The notes under the pieces are model-generated. The model ran no database searches. It was not told where the DNA came from and saw only the letters and a list, made by a program, of their open reading frames with translations. A program made the position numbers and the translations under genes. Positions 25,201-38,800 of a DNA stretch of 64,000 nt are shown here, in pieces. This DNA comes from Myxocyprinus asiaticus. Its lineage: Eukaryota > Chordata > Actinopteri > Cypriniformes > Catostomidae. The stretch's first letter is position 1. Each line of letters begins with the position of its first letter. The DNA lies in assembly GCF_019703515.2 (NCBI RefSeq), contig NC_059348.1, positions 24,414,156 to 24,478,155 on the forward strand. Reading direction: 5' to 3'.

Positions 25201-28200
25201 ATATTTTACTGCCTTATACGGTTTATAGGCCAAAAGTTACAAGGCAAATTTTACAAGTCAGCCTTATTAAAGACTGCGTCAGCTCTGAAATTGGTGGCAG
25301 ACTGCTTGTAACAGGGCTAAATATGCTCCACCATCCTCTCAGCATAAACACTCACATTTGAGCCGCTGCTATCACAAAGATCGTAATCACCGTTAAACAT
25401 CAGGAGATGAAGGTAAAAACAACAACAGTGGATTTGCACATCAAGAGCGCATGTGTGAAGAGGTCAGGAGATACCTGCATTTGTATAACTCGAGTCTGAA
25501 GGAATATAAAGACATCTTTATGGGTCTACACTCCTGAATAGACAGTCCGGTGTCTCATAGCAGTCGTAGTGCACATGAGCCAAACGCTTGTCAGTCATAT
25601 GTCATATGGAGTATACTTTGACTTGCTCGCATTCGACTGTACACAGATTCTGACACTCTGTCTACACCGGACGTGAGAGGCGTGTCACGTCGCGTCAAAA
25701 GTAATATAAACCCATTATAATCAATGATGCTGTCTACACTGGAAGTGTCCGTTGCGGCACATCTGTCGCACCGACAATATATAAAATGGCTGTCCCGTTC
25801 CATTTTGCACTGCACGCGCTGTGCTACTACACAAATTAAACGGTTAAGAACGTTCGTGTCAACGCATCCAGTGTAGAGAACCTCAGGCCGTTGCGGCGTG
25901 TTGTGTCGCATCATGTCACGTCAACGGACGCACCCGCTGTAGACAGGGTCAGCATCGCATCAAAATCGAAGTATACTTTGGGATTAAGAGGCAGATACAT
26001 ATTGCATCGGCTGAGCTTGCAAGATCATCTTTCAAACTCTGCGTTTAACTCTTCCAAAATGCACTAAACAAGCAGCCTTCTGAACACACACACAAACACA
26101 GCCCAGCTGTGCTCCTTTGGAATCCAAGCACCCCGCCCAATAAGCCACATGTGGTTCCAATTCCACACATGAACGTCCAAAAAAAATCCCAAAGAATGTA
26201 AACCATTTGGCAAAAAAAAAAAAAAAAAAAAGAAGAACGTAAGGCTATATGAAAAATAACACAAGTGTGAAGGGATGAGGGGGTGTGTGGATCCATGTCA
26301 GTGCTGTCCTGTTGAATTGTTTGCATTTTTATTGCTGTTGCTTGAAGGCGCATATAAAATCTGTGACGAGATTCACTGGCACACCTAAACAGCACAAGTT
26401 CCCTTTACAATGTAAACAAGTAGAAACAAGATAGGTGAAGAGGAAAGAATAGCCATTCACCTGCCAGATCGTTTCTCTCTTGATTGCATCCCACTGAATC
26501 TTCAGAGAGGTTTTCAAAAGACTAGAGGAGATAAAGGGAGACACGTTTTCAGGCTGAAGGAAAAGTGTGATTACAGAGGAGAAGGATGATTGTGTGCTTG
26601 TTTTCAATGGTTCTCTTATATCTCATCTCACAACATCACAATTGATCAAAGCTTCTAACACCTTGTTCTTTAAATCACAGTGGCCAAACAAAGGTTTCCA
26701 TATTTTCAAAACAGATGTCTAAGTTTTAAGGAATGTTTAGTCTGTTCATAAAGGTGCTGTAAGCATTTGTTTTATCACTGAACTAGGTGTCATGAGAAAT
26801 CACACCTGTCTCTGAGATGGTCAGTGCGCTTACATGCCCAGTTATAATAGGTTTTTTCAGTCTTTCCAAGTATACGTAACACAATGCATGCAAAATAAAA
26901 TATTGCTAGCACTTTATAATTAGGTTACATTTGTTAACATTGGTAAAAACATTAGGTATCATGAACTTACAATGAACAATATATTTACACTATTTAGTAA
27001 TCTTTGTAAATGTTCGTTAACAGAAATACAATTCTTTCATTGTTAGTTCATGTTAGTTCATAGTGCACTAACTAATGTTAACATATACAACTTTTGATTT
27101 TAACAGTGTATTAGTATATGCTGAAATTAACATTAACCAAGATTAATAAATGTTGTAAAGTATTGTTCATTTTTAGTTCATGTTAACTAATGTACTGTAG
27201 TTAACTAATGTTAACAAATTTAACCATATTTTAGAATGTTTATGGTTGCACGTGACCTCTTGAGTAATTCCAGTGTTACGGACGTGACATTAGCTGTCTA
27301 AACTTGAAATTTAACTTCTCTTAGAAAGTACTCATTATCAGTATGCTTTATCATACCATTTGTTTGTATAATCATAAACCACTGCAGATAGATAGCAGAC
27401 ATCAAAATTTGTTTCCAATTTAGATCATGAAATGAACTTGAGTTATGGATGTGACAAAAAGGAAAAATTATCCAAAACGCTTTGAAAACTGCAGACTTTG
27501 ACCTTCGAGACATCTTTGTGATATCCATTAAGGCTCTACAATTAATTGAATTAAGATTTAAATCACAATATGGCTTTCATGATTACCAAATCATAAAAGG
27601 CTGCATTTTTAAATATAGTCTGCATTCACCACTTCAGTCAGAGTGAAAAAGTGGCACTCTAGCATGTGTGCGGCACATGCTGAGCAGCTATACATGCTGG
27701 ACAAAGCTGAGCTACAATCGCATTATTTACAGAAGGTCTGTTAATCAAACTTCGCAACTCAATTAAAGCATTTACATGTCATTTTAAAAAGATAAATTAC
27801 TGTCTGACTGAAATAAAACGTTTAAAGTGCATGTAAACATACTAAGTCATAGTGTCTGGGGAGCCGAGGGTTTTTTTTTTTTCTACCCAATCAGCAAAAA
27901 TGGAGGTGATGACTTACACGACTTCTTCTGGCTTGGGGGTATCCCAACTTGGAGCCACTGTCCACATCTCCCATAAGGAAGTCAGACACTCTGAAAGGGG
28001 AAGAGGGTCCATTCACATGTTATTTTGATCATAGAAATGTTTTGATTATAGATAATATTTTCATAGATAATAAGATTCAGTATCACTAAAATGTGACACC
28101 AGTTAATTTAATCAGTGGTAAGAAAGTGAACTAAGAGAATGACTACGGGATGCCTAGCTGATGTGTGCTGTAAAATCAGGACATGAAAACTGAAAATGAA

Positions 28201-31200
28201 CTCTTCAGCTAGATTATTAAATTCTGTGTCACTTTTGAATAATAAGTATTATTACAAAGTCAGGGATGCAAAAAATAAACAGTACTTACACATTGCCAAA
28301 CGTGAATGCCAATGTGTCGATCGATGTGTATATCTCGCCAAAAATGTTGCCTTTGTTTTCTTTATTGATGTCCTTGAAGTTCACGCCTGTTGGAGGTGAT
28401 AAACTATGTGAGAAATGCCTCCAAATGGCACCAGAGTTTGCACAAAAATTACAATTCCTCCAATCATTTGTGGTACTACAATTATTTGATGATGATGGCA
28501 TAGATCTAGAGCTCAAGCTGTTTATCTACCAAAGCTATCAAGGATGGCTTTGTACACATAAGTATTTAAAACATAAAATCTTTTTAGATTCTGTCAAGCA
28601 GCCTCTGTTTTTATGCTGCACTTAATACTCTGGATGTGTAAGGTTATAAGGAAACCAAAAATGATTTGCTCATCCATTGTGAATATTCACTGTAGCTATG
28701 TTTGAAGTGCTGCCACACAGAGGTCACTGTAAAACCAAGCATGTTACTATTGGGCAACTCTGTGAATTTGTGTGTAAAAGTTTGAACCCTACACAAAATT
28801 CACATAGGGACATTTCTTTGCCACCGGAAGTCCATCAGGTGAAATTCCTGATGTGCAGATTCCCATTGAGATTACTGTATTTCCCAAAGGTAAAAGTGAT
28901 CGAGTCTTTAGACAGATACTGTATGTCTATAGAGTAGTCATCTCATAAGTGTACATTTTTTCCCTCAGAAATACTATTAATTTCTTTCTGTTAAAAACAT
29001 TAGCAATATGAAAAAAAAAAAAAAAAAAGAAACAATTTTTAAGTTAAAGATTTTATAAGTTCTAAGTTCCTAATGGAAACTGCCATAGTTGTTAAACAGA
29101 TGAGATTCTAGCATTAGGATAATCCTGTAATACAGCCCCTGAATCTTTAAAGTGCTGTATAATCAGAAATCAGAATCATTTTGAAAAATGTGGTACAGCA
29201 TGAAAAAGGAACATTGTCAAAATCTATATCTAATGCTGTTCTGTATATAGAAGAACGTGTTTCCCAAGGGCGGTGAAGAACACTTTGCACGGTAACTAAA
29301 GATCTTTCTTCTTACATTGACTCTATTGTCAATGCTCATTTGACTTCCTATGTTTTGAGCAGTTAGACGTATAGACGTAAAATCTTCAGTTTAAAACTCA
29401 AAAGGAAATACTTAAGCCAAAACAGATATGTGACAGCAAGCAAGTCAAATCTTCGAGAGACGAAACTTGCATTTACCAAGGGCTTCCTGTCTGCAAGCTG
29501 TGCAGGAAGCACTTACCAAGCTTGACCTCTCAAAACATTCAGAGTATATTCAGACAAACTTACCAATTTCTTTAAGTTGCTCCTCAGTTTAGGACCAGTC
29601 ATATCCCAGTCCGGCATGGTAAAACAGAGATTACAGATAAACAGTTGATAAAATTTGCCCCATATTTCGGGAAGTACCACAGCCTATTTCAGAATGATTC
29701 AATGGAGCTTAACTTCCACTTTTTCCTCACAAGAAAAAGTGACAAGTGCATGAAAAAACATCTTCAGCTGTAGTTTCCAGTTCCGCATGGACGCTTTTGG
29801 CTGGATGCAAAACGCAGCGACTGTGGACAGAGGTGGGAATCCCCACCCTCAGCTACCCCCAATACTCAATACCCAATACTACAAATGGAGGCAGATGAGG
29901 GGAGAGGAGCAGGAGAAGAGAGTGAGAGGTGCATGCCTCTGCTTCTGAATGTATGCAGGCAGCTCAGTGGCCCCTGCAATGGAATGCTGACTTCTTCCTC
30001 AGGACATCCTGCAGTTCCACAACAATGCTTCCACTTCTGCCCCAATCACAGCGAAAATATGGGAACAGCTACATTCAGCCAGAAAGCAGTTGACTCAAAG
30101 AAAACCCATCAAAAGACAATGGATATTTCTCCAAGTTAAGACCTGACCATTGACAGTCACAGAAGAAATTGAAGGAAGTTTCAAAACAGATAAAACATTT
30201 TTTTTTTTTAAATCTGGTGATTAAGAGTGAGAGAATTGTTTTTGGACTAAATCCAGCAATTAAGATTTAATTAGGATCATACCAGTTTTAAAAAGGGATA
30301 GTGTCCCCAAAAATACAAATGCAAATCAATAAGAGTAAATCATTTACTTGCCCTCTTGTTGTTCCAAACCCGTATGGCTTTCTGTCTAATTTGGAACACA
30401 GAAGATAGGCAAAATGTTAGACTTAGACACTATTCACTTTCATTGTATGGAAAAAACAATGTCACGTCGCATCAGAGCAAACAGATCCCATTATAATCAA
30501 TAAAGCGGTCTACACTGGAAGTGTCCATTGCGGCGCATTGCGTGCTGGCGCTACTCCTGCCGACAAGACAAATAAACGGTTAAGGAACGATCACTTAGCA
30601 CAATGATGTGCGTCCAGTGAAGACAACCTCAAGCCGTTGTGTCGCGGTGCGCAGGGTGTAGAAATGGCGTGGTATCAGGGTGCATTGAATCATAAAGCAT
30701 GCTAAAATACCTGAGATAACAAAGACTCCTCCAGATAAGAAGCAGAGATAAAAATACAGTGAGTCAGATGCCACTGACTTGCTCTACACATGGGCGGGGG
30801 AAGAAAGAATTTCAATAACTTGAGACACTTGACACTTTTATTGCTGTGCCTCTGAAAGATTCCCCTGTAAAACTATGTGGCAATAAAAAATTAAAAGAGA
30901 GGCCTCGCGGTTCGTGATCAAGGTAAAATAATTTGCATCTGATTTCCTGAAGTTAAAGGAGTTCCTTCTAGAGAAAGAGAGTAGGCTTGGATGAGAGTAA
31001 CTTGGATGCGGGGTGTTAAAATGCAAGTAGAATGAAGTCTGAGGGAAAAGCTCCCACGCTGGAATGTGGGTCTTACAGGTAACTTGAGGCGTTGTTGAGC
31101 TGGTATCCAGGACCATTCAGCCTTTCTTCTCAACTTCCCCATTCACAAAAAGTAAATGACATGCAGCAAGCAATTTCAAATCAAGAGTCTCAAGTATGTT

Positions 31201-34200
31201 TAAAAAGATAAGACACATACAGCAATCCATTGATTATCTTCCACTTTTAAACTCATTTCAAACTTCCTATTGACAAAATTAATGAAATACATCCCTGTAC
31301 AGGACACATTGGAGAACGGAGTGGTCACTGGCCCTCTAGTGGCAAAGGCTGATACTCTAGTGACCACTCTGAAAATAAAAAAAAAGGCTGGGAATGATAG
31401 ATATCAAAAGTACAATACTTCTGTGCCAAGTCGCTAGTAAAATAACTATACCAGTTTTGGTATAGTATCATATTTATCAATTTGGTACCATAACAATGTA
31501 AAAACACGGGCAAATAAATTTGATTTCTACATGTTCGGGGTTGCCAGATTTCAAGAGGTGAAATTCCCCAATCAGATCTTTATACTTAAATAGTTTGAAA
31601 ATATTCTCTGCTAGTGAGGTGCTTTAGTTGTGCAATCTGGCAACCTTGAGCGCACAAATTCTCTCACTGTGAAAAGGCGACAATTTTCTGAAAACACCGG
31701 CAAAAAGGTATGTCAGAGTCTAGTGACTCTGGGTTGACTTGTCCTTCCTATTGTTCACATGAAACTTACGCCACTGAAGGTAACGCAAGTATTCAAGTTT
31801 TGTGGATTTGCAAAAATGGCCAAGAGAACAGTTAGAGGAAATTTTTTGTCTTTCTTTATAAAGAAGACAGAAGGTAAGATAATGCTATGACGAATGTACA
31901 GTTACAACATGTACATGTTTTTAACTCAAACGATTTTCAGGGTTTCGCACATTAAAATGCTTTTGTGTATAGAACAACTTTTTGCACCACTGTTTAACCA
32001 TCCTTCATAGAAACAGCCCAAACTTCCATTACTAGTTTGGTTACTGGAGTAGAAAGAATGCATGATTCTATTCACAAAATTAATAATAAAATACAATAAC
32101 AGAGTGTAACAGGTGTATATTATGGCCACGTGTTAGTGCACCACCATCCCCCTTGACATTTTTTTACAATTCAAGCACTGCTGACAGTTAAATTGAATAC
32201 TTGAAGGCTACCTGCCATTATTTAATTGAACTTCAATATTTACATTATTTTTCTGTTAAATTTTAATATAAAGTGATCATTAGCATATTAGTTTTTGCTG
32301 AGATATCTAAACCCATATTTAGAATCATGACATTTCAGTGGTGTCGGTTTCAAATACTGACATTTTGGTATTGTGACTATCCTAATGGGAATTATGTGGA
32401 TACAAATAAAAAACACTTCAGTACAGTATATACAGTATATGTCAGTATGGCAAATAAATAATCTTTTCCCTATTTTGCAGCCTCAATCTGGCCTGCAAAC
32501 GGCATTGATGTAAACTTTGGACATTCCTGGGCACAAGCCAAGAGGAGAATTATCTCTTTATTTTTAGGAAATTCTGACTCCCCATTTGCATGAAGGATAC
32601 TGTGCAAGCTAGGTTTAGAGAACAGTCTAGCAAGTTCCCCTTATCAGATGATAGTCTAGTGCGGTGTCAATGTACATACACAAGTACTGAAACGGAACTA
32701 AATGTACTGCAAACTGTCAAACTGACTACAAAACAGTACTTTGTGAGAATGAGCCAGCAAGGCTGTCTTTTTGTTGCAGATCTGAGATCAGTTTTGTGTT
32801 ACTGATTCTTCTAAGTGGGGCGGATCTGAAGGAGGATGCTCACCTTTGACTTTGGCGATAACAGTGCCTGCAGCACCGAGAATTTCTGACGAGTTGAGTG
32901 TCTGGTGTTTGCCAATGACGACCTTTAACACGCGTACCAGCTCCCCGAGTCGCTCATCAACCACGCGCTGCGAGCACTCTTGATTTTCTGTGGGAGACAA
33001 AGAGAGAGAGACAGAGACCACAAAAGCATTAGCTCAATTTCCTCCACGTGTTTTTGGGCATGCTTCAAACTCAAAAATTAGTTTTGGTGCAGCAGCAACA
33101 TCGATAGCTTTGAAACTGGAGTCAGTTTGAAGACACAAAAAGCTGAGTCACTTGTAAAACTTCACCCAAAATGCGGAATGAGGAAGTGACATGTGTGATT
33201 ATATTCAAAGGCACTTGTACAGCCTAACAGCATGCTTGTTGTTGGCATGCACAAATAGAGGTACATTTAATTTATTCATTTGGCAGTAGCTTTTATCTAA
33301 AGCGACTTACAAAAGAGATATAATACATCATAAGTGATTTATCTTAAGGAGACAGTGGTACGAAAAGTGCTGCATTACAAAGTTTTACTAGCATTAGTGA
33401 TGGGAAGATCGGATCATTTTACTGACTTGGATCTTTGAGTCTCATTCAGCAAAATGAACGAATCTTTATTCAAGTCATTTCACTCATTTCGTTCATTTGA
33501 GCAGAATTAAATTAAAATGTTACATTTTCAATAGCCAAATCCCCCCCAACACGTCTACTTACGCAAACTTTGATTATAGTCCCAAAAAGGAAAAAAATAT
33601 AATGCAGCCAAGGACAAATTATGAGTATACAGGATTCTGTATACGGCTGTCACGTGACAAAAGAACGAACGACTCAGACCAGAAGACTCGAGAGGTGAAC
33701 TAATCATTTCTGTTTCCTGTGTGTGCGATGCATAGCATATATGGCTGTCACATGACAAAAGAACAAACGACTCGGACCAAAAGAGTTGAAAGGTGAACTA
33801 ATAATTTCTGTTTCCTGTACAGCGCCTATGCGGTTTTCACGTAACAAATGAATGGAGGTTGTGCAATGCGCATGAGCGGCCAACACAAAATGAAAAAAAT
33901 CACTCTGAGACTACTCGTTCTTCTGAGTCACATAAAAGATTCATTCAAAATGAACGAACCGTTCATGAACGACCCATCACTAACTAGCATCAGAATAGTA
34001 GAATCCAAGACCGATAAGAGTGCAACAAGAATATAAATATATAATTTTTTTTTTTTTTTAATGAGTGAATGGTTGTGCTCATGGAAATGATGTGTTTTTA
34101 GCCATTTTTTGAAGATAGAGAGTAAGTCTGCTTCACAGATGGAGTTGGGAAGGTTATTCCACCAACGTGGTACAGTGAAACCAAAAGTGTTTTGGTGCCT

Positions 34201-35848
34201 CTTTGTGTTGGTTCAACAAGGCGCTGCTCATTAGGAAGGTTTCTGGTGGGAACGTAGCTCTGCAGAAATGATTTTAGGTATGCTAGAGCAGACCCAGTGA
34301 CTGTATGCCAGCATCAGAGCCTTGAATTTGATACGTGCATCAACCGGCAGCCAGTAAAGAAAGACAAGGAGTGGTGTAACAAGCGCTCTCTTTGGTTCAT
34401 TAAAGACCAGACATGCTGCTGCATTCTGGATCATTTGCAGGGGCCTAATTGCGCATGCAGGGAGGCCTGCAATAAGAGCATTACAGTAGTCCAGTCTAGT
34501 TACGACACGTGACTGAACAAGAAGTTGTGTGGCATGTTCAGAGAGGAAGGGTCTTATTTTCCTGATATTGTACAGTGTAAATCTACATGATCGGGCTGTC
34601 TTTGAGATGTGGTCTGTGAAATTGAGTTGGTTATCGATGGTGACCCCTAGATTTCTGACCGTTTTGGAAGGCATTATTGTAGTTGAACCCAGCTGAACGG
34701 TGATGTTATGTTCAACAGCAGGGTTGGCTGGAAAGACGAGGAGCTCAGTCTTCGCTGGGTTAAGTTGCAGGTGGTGTTCCTTCATCCAGGCCGAGATGTC
34801 TGCCAAACAGGCCGATATTCGAGCAGTCACTGTGGTGTTGTTGGGCTGGAAAGACTAGTAGAGCTGTGAGAGAGTCATCGGTGAAGCAGTGGTAAGAGAA
34901 CCCATGTGCCTGAATGATGGGTCCCAGTGATGTTGTGTATATAGAGAAGAAAAGTGGCCCACGCACTGAGCCCTGAGGTACCCCGGTAAGTAGCTGATGT
35001 GACTTGGACTCCTCACCACTCCAGGCTACCTTGAAGGATCTACCTGAGAGATAGGACTTAAACCAATCAAGCACAGTTCCAGTGAAGCCCATAGTAGAGA
35101 GGGTGGAGAGTAGGATCTGATGGTTGACTGTGTCAAAGGCTGCAAAAAGGTCCAGTAGAATCAGGACAGATGATCTGGATCCAGCTCTCGCCTGTCTCAG
35201 CGACTCAGTGACAGACAGCAGGGCAGTCTCAGTGGAATGTCCACTTTTGAAGCCTGATTGATTGTCATCCAGCAACTTGTTCTGCAAGAGATAGGCAGAG
35301 ATCTGATTGAAAACTGCTCTTTCAAGTGTTTTCGCCATGAATGGGATGAGAGAGACTGGTCTGTAGTGTTCTACTTGTATGGGGTTAAGTGCAGGTTTTT
35401 TAAGCAGCAGGGTTACTCAGGCCTGCTTAAATGTAGTGGGGAAAATGCCTGTTAGTAGAGATGTGTTAATTATGTGTGTGAGTGCAAGTAGGATGGACGG
35501 AGAGATGGCTTGGAAAAGGTGGGAAGGAATTGAGTCAAGGGGACAGGTGGTGGGGTGGTTGTGCCCTGTGGTTAGAAAAGATGAGCAAGCAGATCATGAG
35601 GCTGCGGCGTGGCTGAGATGCCGACGATGCATCCAAGAGTGTCAGCGGCAACTTCAACATGGTAAGACACGAGTAGACCAACATAACAAGTGCACAGCTA
35701 TCCAGACATGGTGTAATAACAGCAATTTTTCTGTATGAGGTGTACACTGAGAGGGAGGCACACTGGTCTATTACTGCTGACTGACAGCAATGAATTACTG
35801 GAAATGGAAAGGGGGATCAGGGAGATTTGACTTATCTCCTGTTTTTGA

Positions 35849-35895
<47 letters not shown>

Positions 35896-38800
35896 AATCT
35901 GAGAAATCCTCCCTTTAGAATCATCCTCATTTAGAAAAATTGTTGTTAAATTCTAAAACTGCAAAAAGCTTTATTTAGAGGGTTAGTTTATAGTATTTAT
36001 AATTAACTTTACTGTATATAAAAACAAAGTCTATGTTATGTCCTCATTTAAATAGATAAGTAAACGTGTCTGTGAATGTGTGTTTGTATGCGTATATACG
36101 AGTGATGAAATTATGTAACTGTTTTGGGAAGTACCAGAGTCACTAATTCCTTCTAAATGAAATGGCAGAAGTATGAAAACAGCATATTAGGACTGTTCAC
36201 ACCAAGTCCGCTGCGACCAGGTGTGACACAATATTATAAAATATATAAAAAATTTCACTCCATTTCTAATAAAAAATGTTCATCTGCAAAAAAGTTCTGA
36301 TATGTAAATGTTTTAAATCTCCATTGTTTTTTGTATGTTTTTCAAATTAAAAAATTTACTTGGTGTGAAAAGGCATAAAGGTTAAATGTTAGTTAAATAA
36401 ATGAGCACCGCAATCTCTCCCTACCACAGGGATGCATTATGATGAAGTGGGCAGTCACTTGGATATGTGCAGTGGATGAGTTCATATCTAACTGAATGTT
36501 GTTAAGGATTTGTGGAGTTTTGATAACAGAAGCATCTGTTTTTTATCCTCACTGTGCAGATGTACATCATGCCACAGGGATGAAACAGAAGTTTTATGAG
36601 TGCACTACGATGTGGAAAGTATGTGCGCATGTTTGGAGACAGAGAGAGAGAGTAACTTTTCCTGCAAGGAAGAAAAAGGTCAATTTGTTCAGCTGAAAGT
36701 TACAGTTGTAAGTGTCTTCAATATAACATGCAGCATTTCCCACCCCAATTCCCCATAGCGTGATTAAATAAAAAAAAATAAAAAAAACAAAAAAAAAAAA
36801 TACAGATGAAAAAAATCTGAAATAATAATAAAGAATATTAATGTGAAAGAATATTCAGTTTTCCAACCACGGTTCAGTAAGCATTTGCTCCGTGGTTCAT
36901 CTCTAATTTAAAAATGCATTTGGATCATACAGTTTGGCGAAGAAAATAAAGTGCCTCCTCTAATGCACATGTACGGCTCTATAGATGGACACACTCCGCC
37001 TGTGTTTCACATGGGTCAACTTTCTACAGAGAGAAGCTGTCCTATTAACTGTTAGTATGTTAAATCAGTTGATGACATCACAGTCCGCATTCGTTAGTTG
37101 GCAAAATGGCAAGCTGAGAAAACAAGCAGAAAGAGAGAAGCCCCTGTGTCATTTAAGTCTCCTGTCTGGGAACTTTATCTTTATGCAGTCAATTACAACA
37201 TCGATGGTCAAAAAACATTTACAAAACAGGCACTGTTTTTGCAGACATTGCTCGACGCGAGTGCCGTATACTGGTAATACTTCGAAGTTTGATTAGTTAT
37301 TTATGCTGACATCACCCAAAGAAATATAGCATGCAGTGTGCACAGAGTCGCAGGTGAGCCTGAAACGGCACACAGACACACTCCCTTCTGTCTTTAAGCA
37401 GGCACTCAGTGCTAGTTCGGACAGACATGAAACAAGAACTAACGTGCTTGGGGTGTTCATAGCCAACATTATGTTGCCCTTACTCCGCTGATGAAGATGT
37501 GGGATTTCCGCGTATGATTAAAATACTTGAGTCACGTTACAACATCCATTCTCGTATTCATTTTAATAGCAAGTTTATTTCTTCTACAGTGATGTACAGA
37601 TTCTGAACGTTGAATATACGTCGAGTTGAGTATGAATGAAATGCACTTTATGTTGATGCATGTAGCGTAATAATGCAGGTATTAAGTTAAAATATTGAGT
37701 TAGTAATTAGATTTTTTTTTTTTTTTTTAAGGACCCTAACGAAAATTAACCATGGTTTTACTATAGTAATATTGTAGTAACCATGACTGTAATAACAAGG
37801 ACCATTGTCACCATGGTTTTCTTAGCAGAAATCATGGTTATGATACAAGTAACCATTGTTTTACAACAGTAATACTGTAGTTTCCAATAGTAACCATGAC
37901 AGTAACCATGTTAATTTTGTGGTTACAACGATTTACTACAATTACAATGTTTAAACTATGGTTACTGAAGTAAAACCATGGTGATTTGTAGTGAGGGCAA
38001 ATCTCTTGAAGTGTCTGTTAGCAAATAGAATATTTGTACTTTGGATTTGGCAGTAATATTTTTTTTCCCCTGAACATAACAAATACCGAACCTTACCGAA
38101 ACCGTGACCCTAAAACCATGATACAAACCAAACCGTGAGAAATATGAACCATTACACCCCTAATATATATATATATATATAGTTGTGCTCAAAAGTTTGC
38201 ATACCCTGGCAGAAATTGTGAAATTTTGGCACTGATTTTGAAAATACGACTGATCATGCAAAAAACCTGTCTTTTATTTAAGGATAGTGATCATATGAAA
38301 TATATGGAATTATGCTGTGACTAAACAAAATCCAAAATAAATCAAAACTGTGTTATATTTTAGCATCTTCAAAGCAGTCACCCTTTACCTAGAATTTGCA
38401 GACATGTACTCTTGACATTTTCTTTATTATTTGGTCTAAGTCATCAATTTCAAAAAAAAAATTTTAAATTACATTTTAGTTTTATAATGAAATAAATTAA
38501 TATGGTCGCACAATTTGCACTCCATTTACTGTCATCTGCTACAAACAGAGCACGCTATGCTCATGACGGTGTTTTCCCTGTATGAGCCACGGAGCTTGAA
38601 AAGATATGAGCAGCCGGCATCATCACAACACCGTCTCCACAAATTCACAAGTACTCACATTTGAATGACATGTAAACTATATACTTATCTCATTAAATCG
38701 CAGCTTTTGTGGTATACAATCTCACTAGCACATGACGTGATTTTAATTTGTGGGCTGAATGTTTACGTAATGACAATCGTACATCAGATGGTAGCGGTTT

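Larger units (their letters stand above)
33262..35590 (-). mobile_element. L2-like (CR1 superfamily) LINE, 5' truncated
   Basis: Minus-strand non-LTR retrotransposon. RT remnants span about 35590-34231. The 3' tail at about 33262-33310, read on the minus strand, has AAGTCGCTTTAGATAAAAGC, the usual L2-type tail. A hAT (33395-33982) lies in the 3' untranslated part. Confidence 0.85.

Noticed and set aside
27530..27800. Possible hAT internal segment (AATTAATTGAATTAAGATTT)
   Set aside because: The words are suggestive, but neither terminus nor target duplication could be located.
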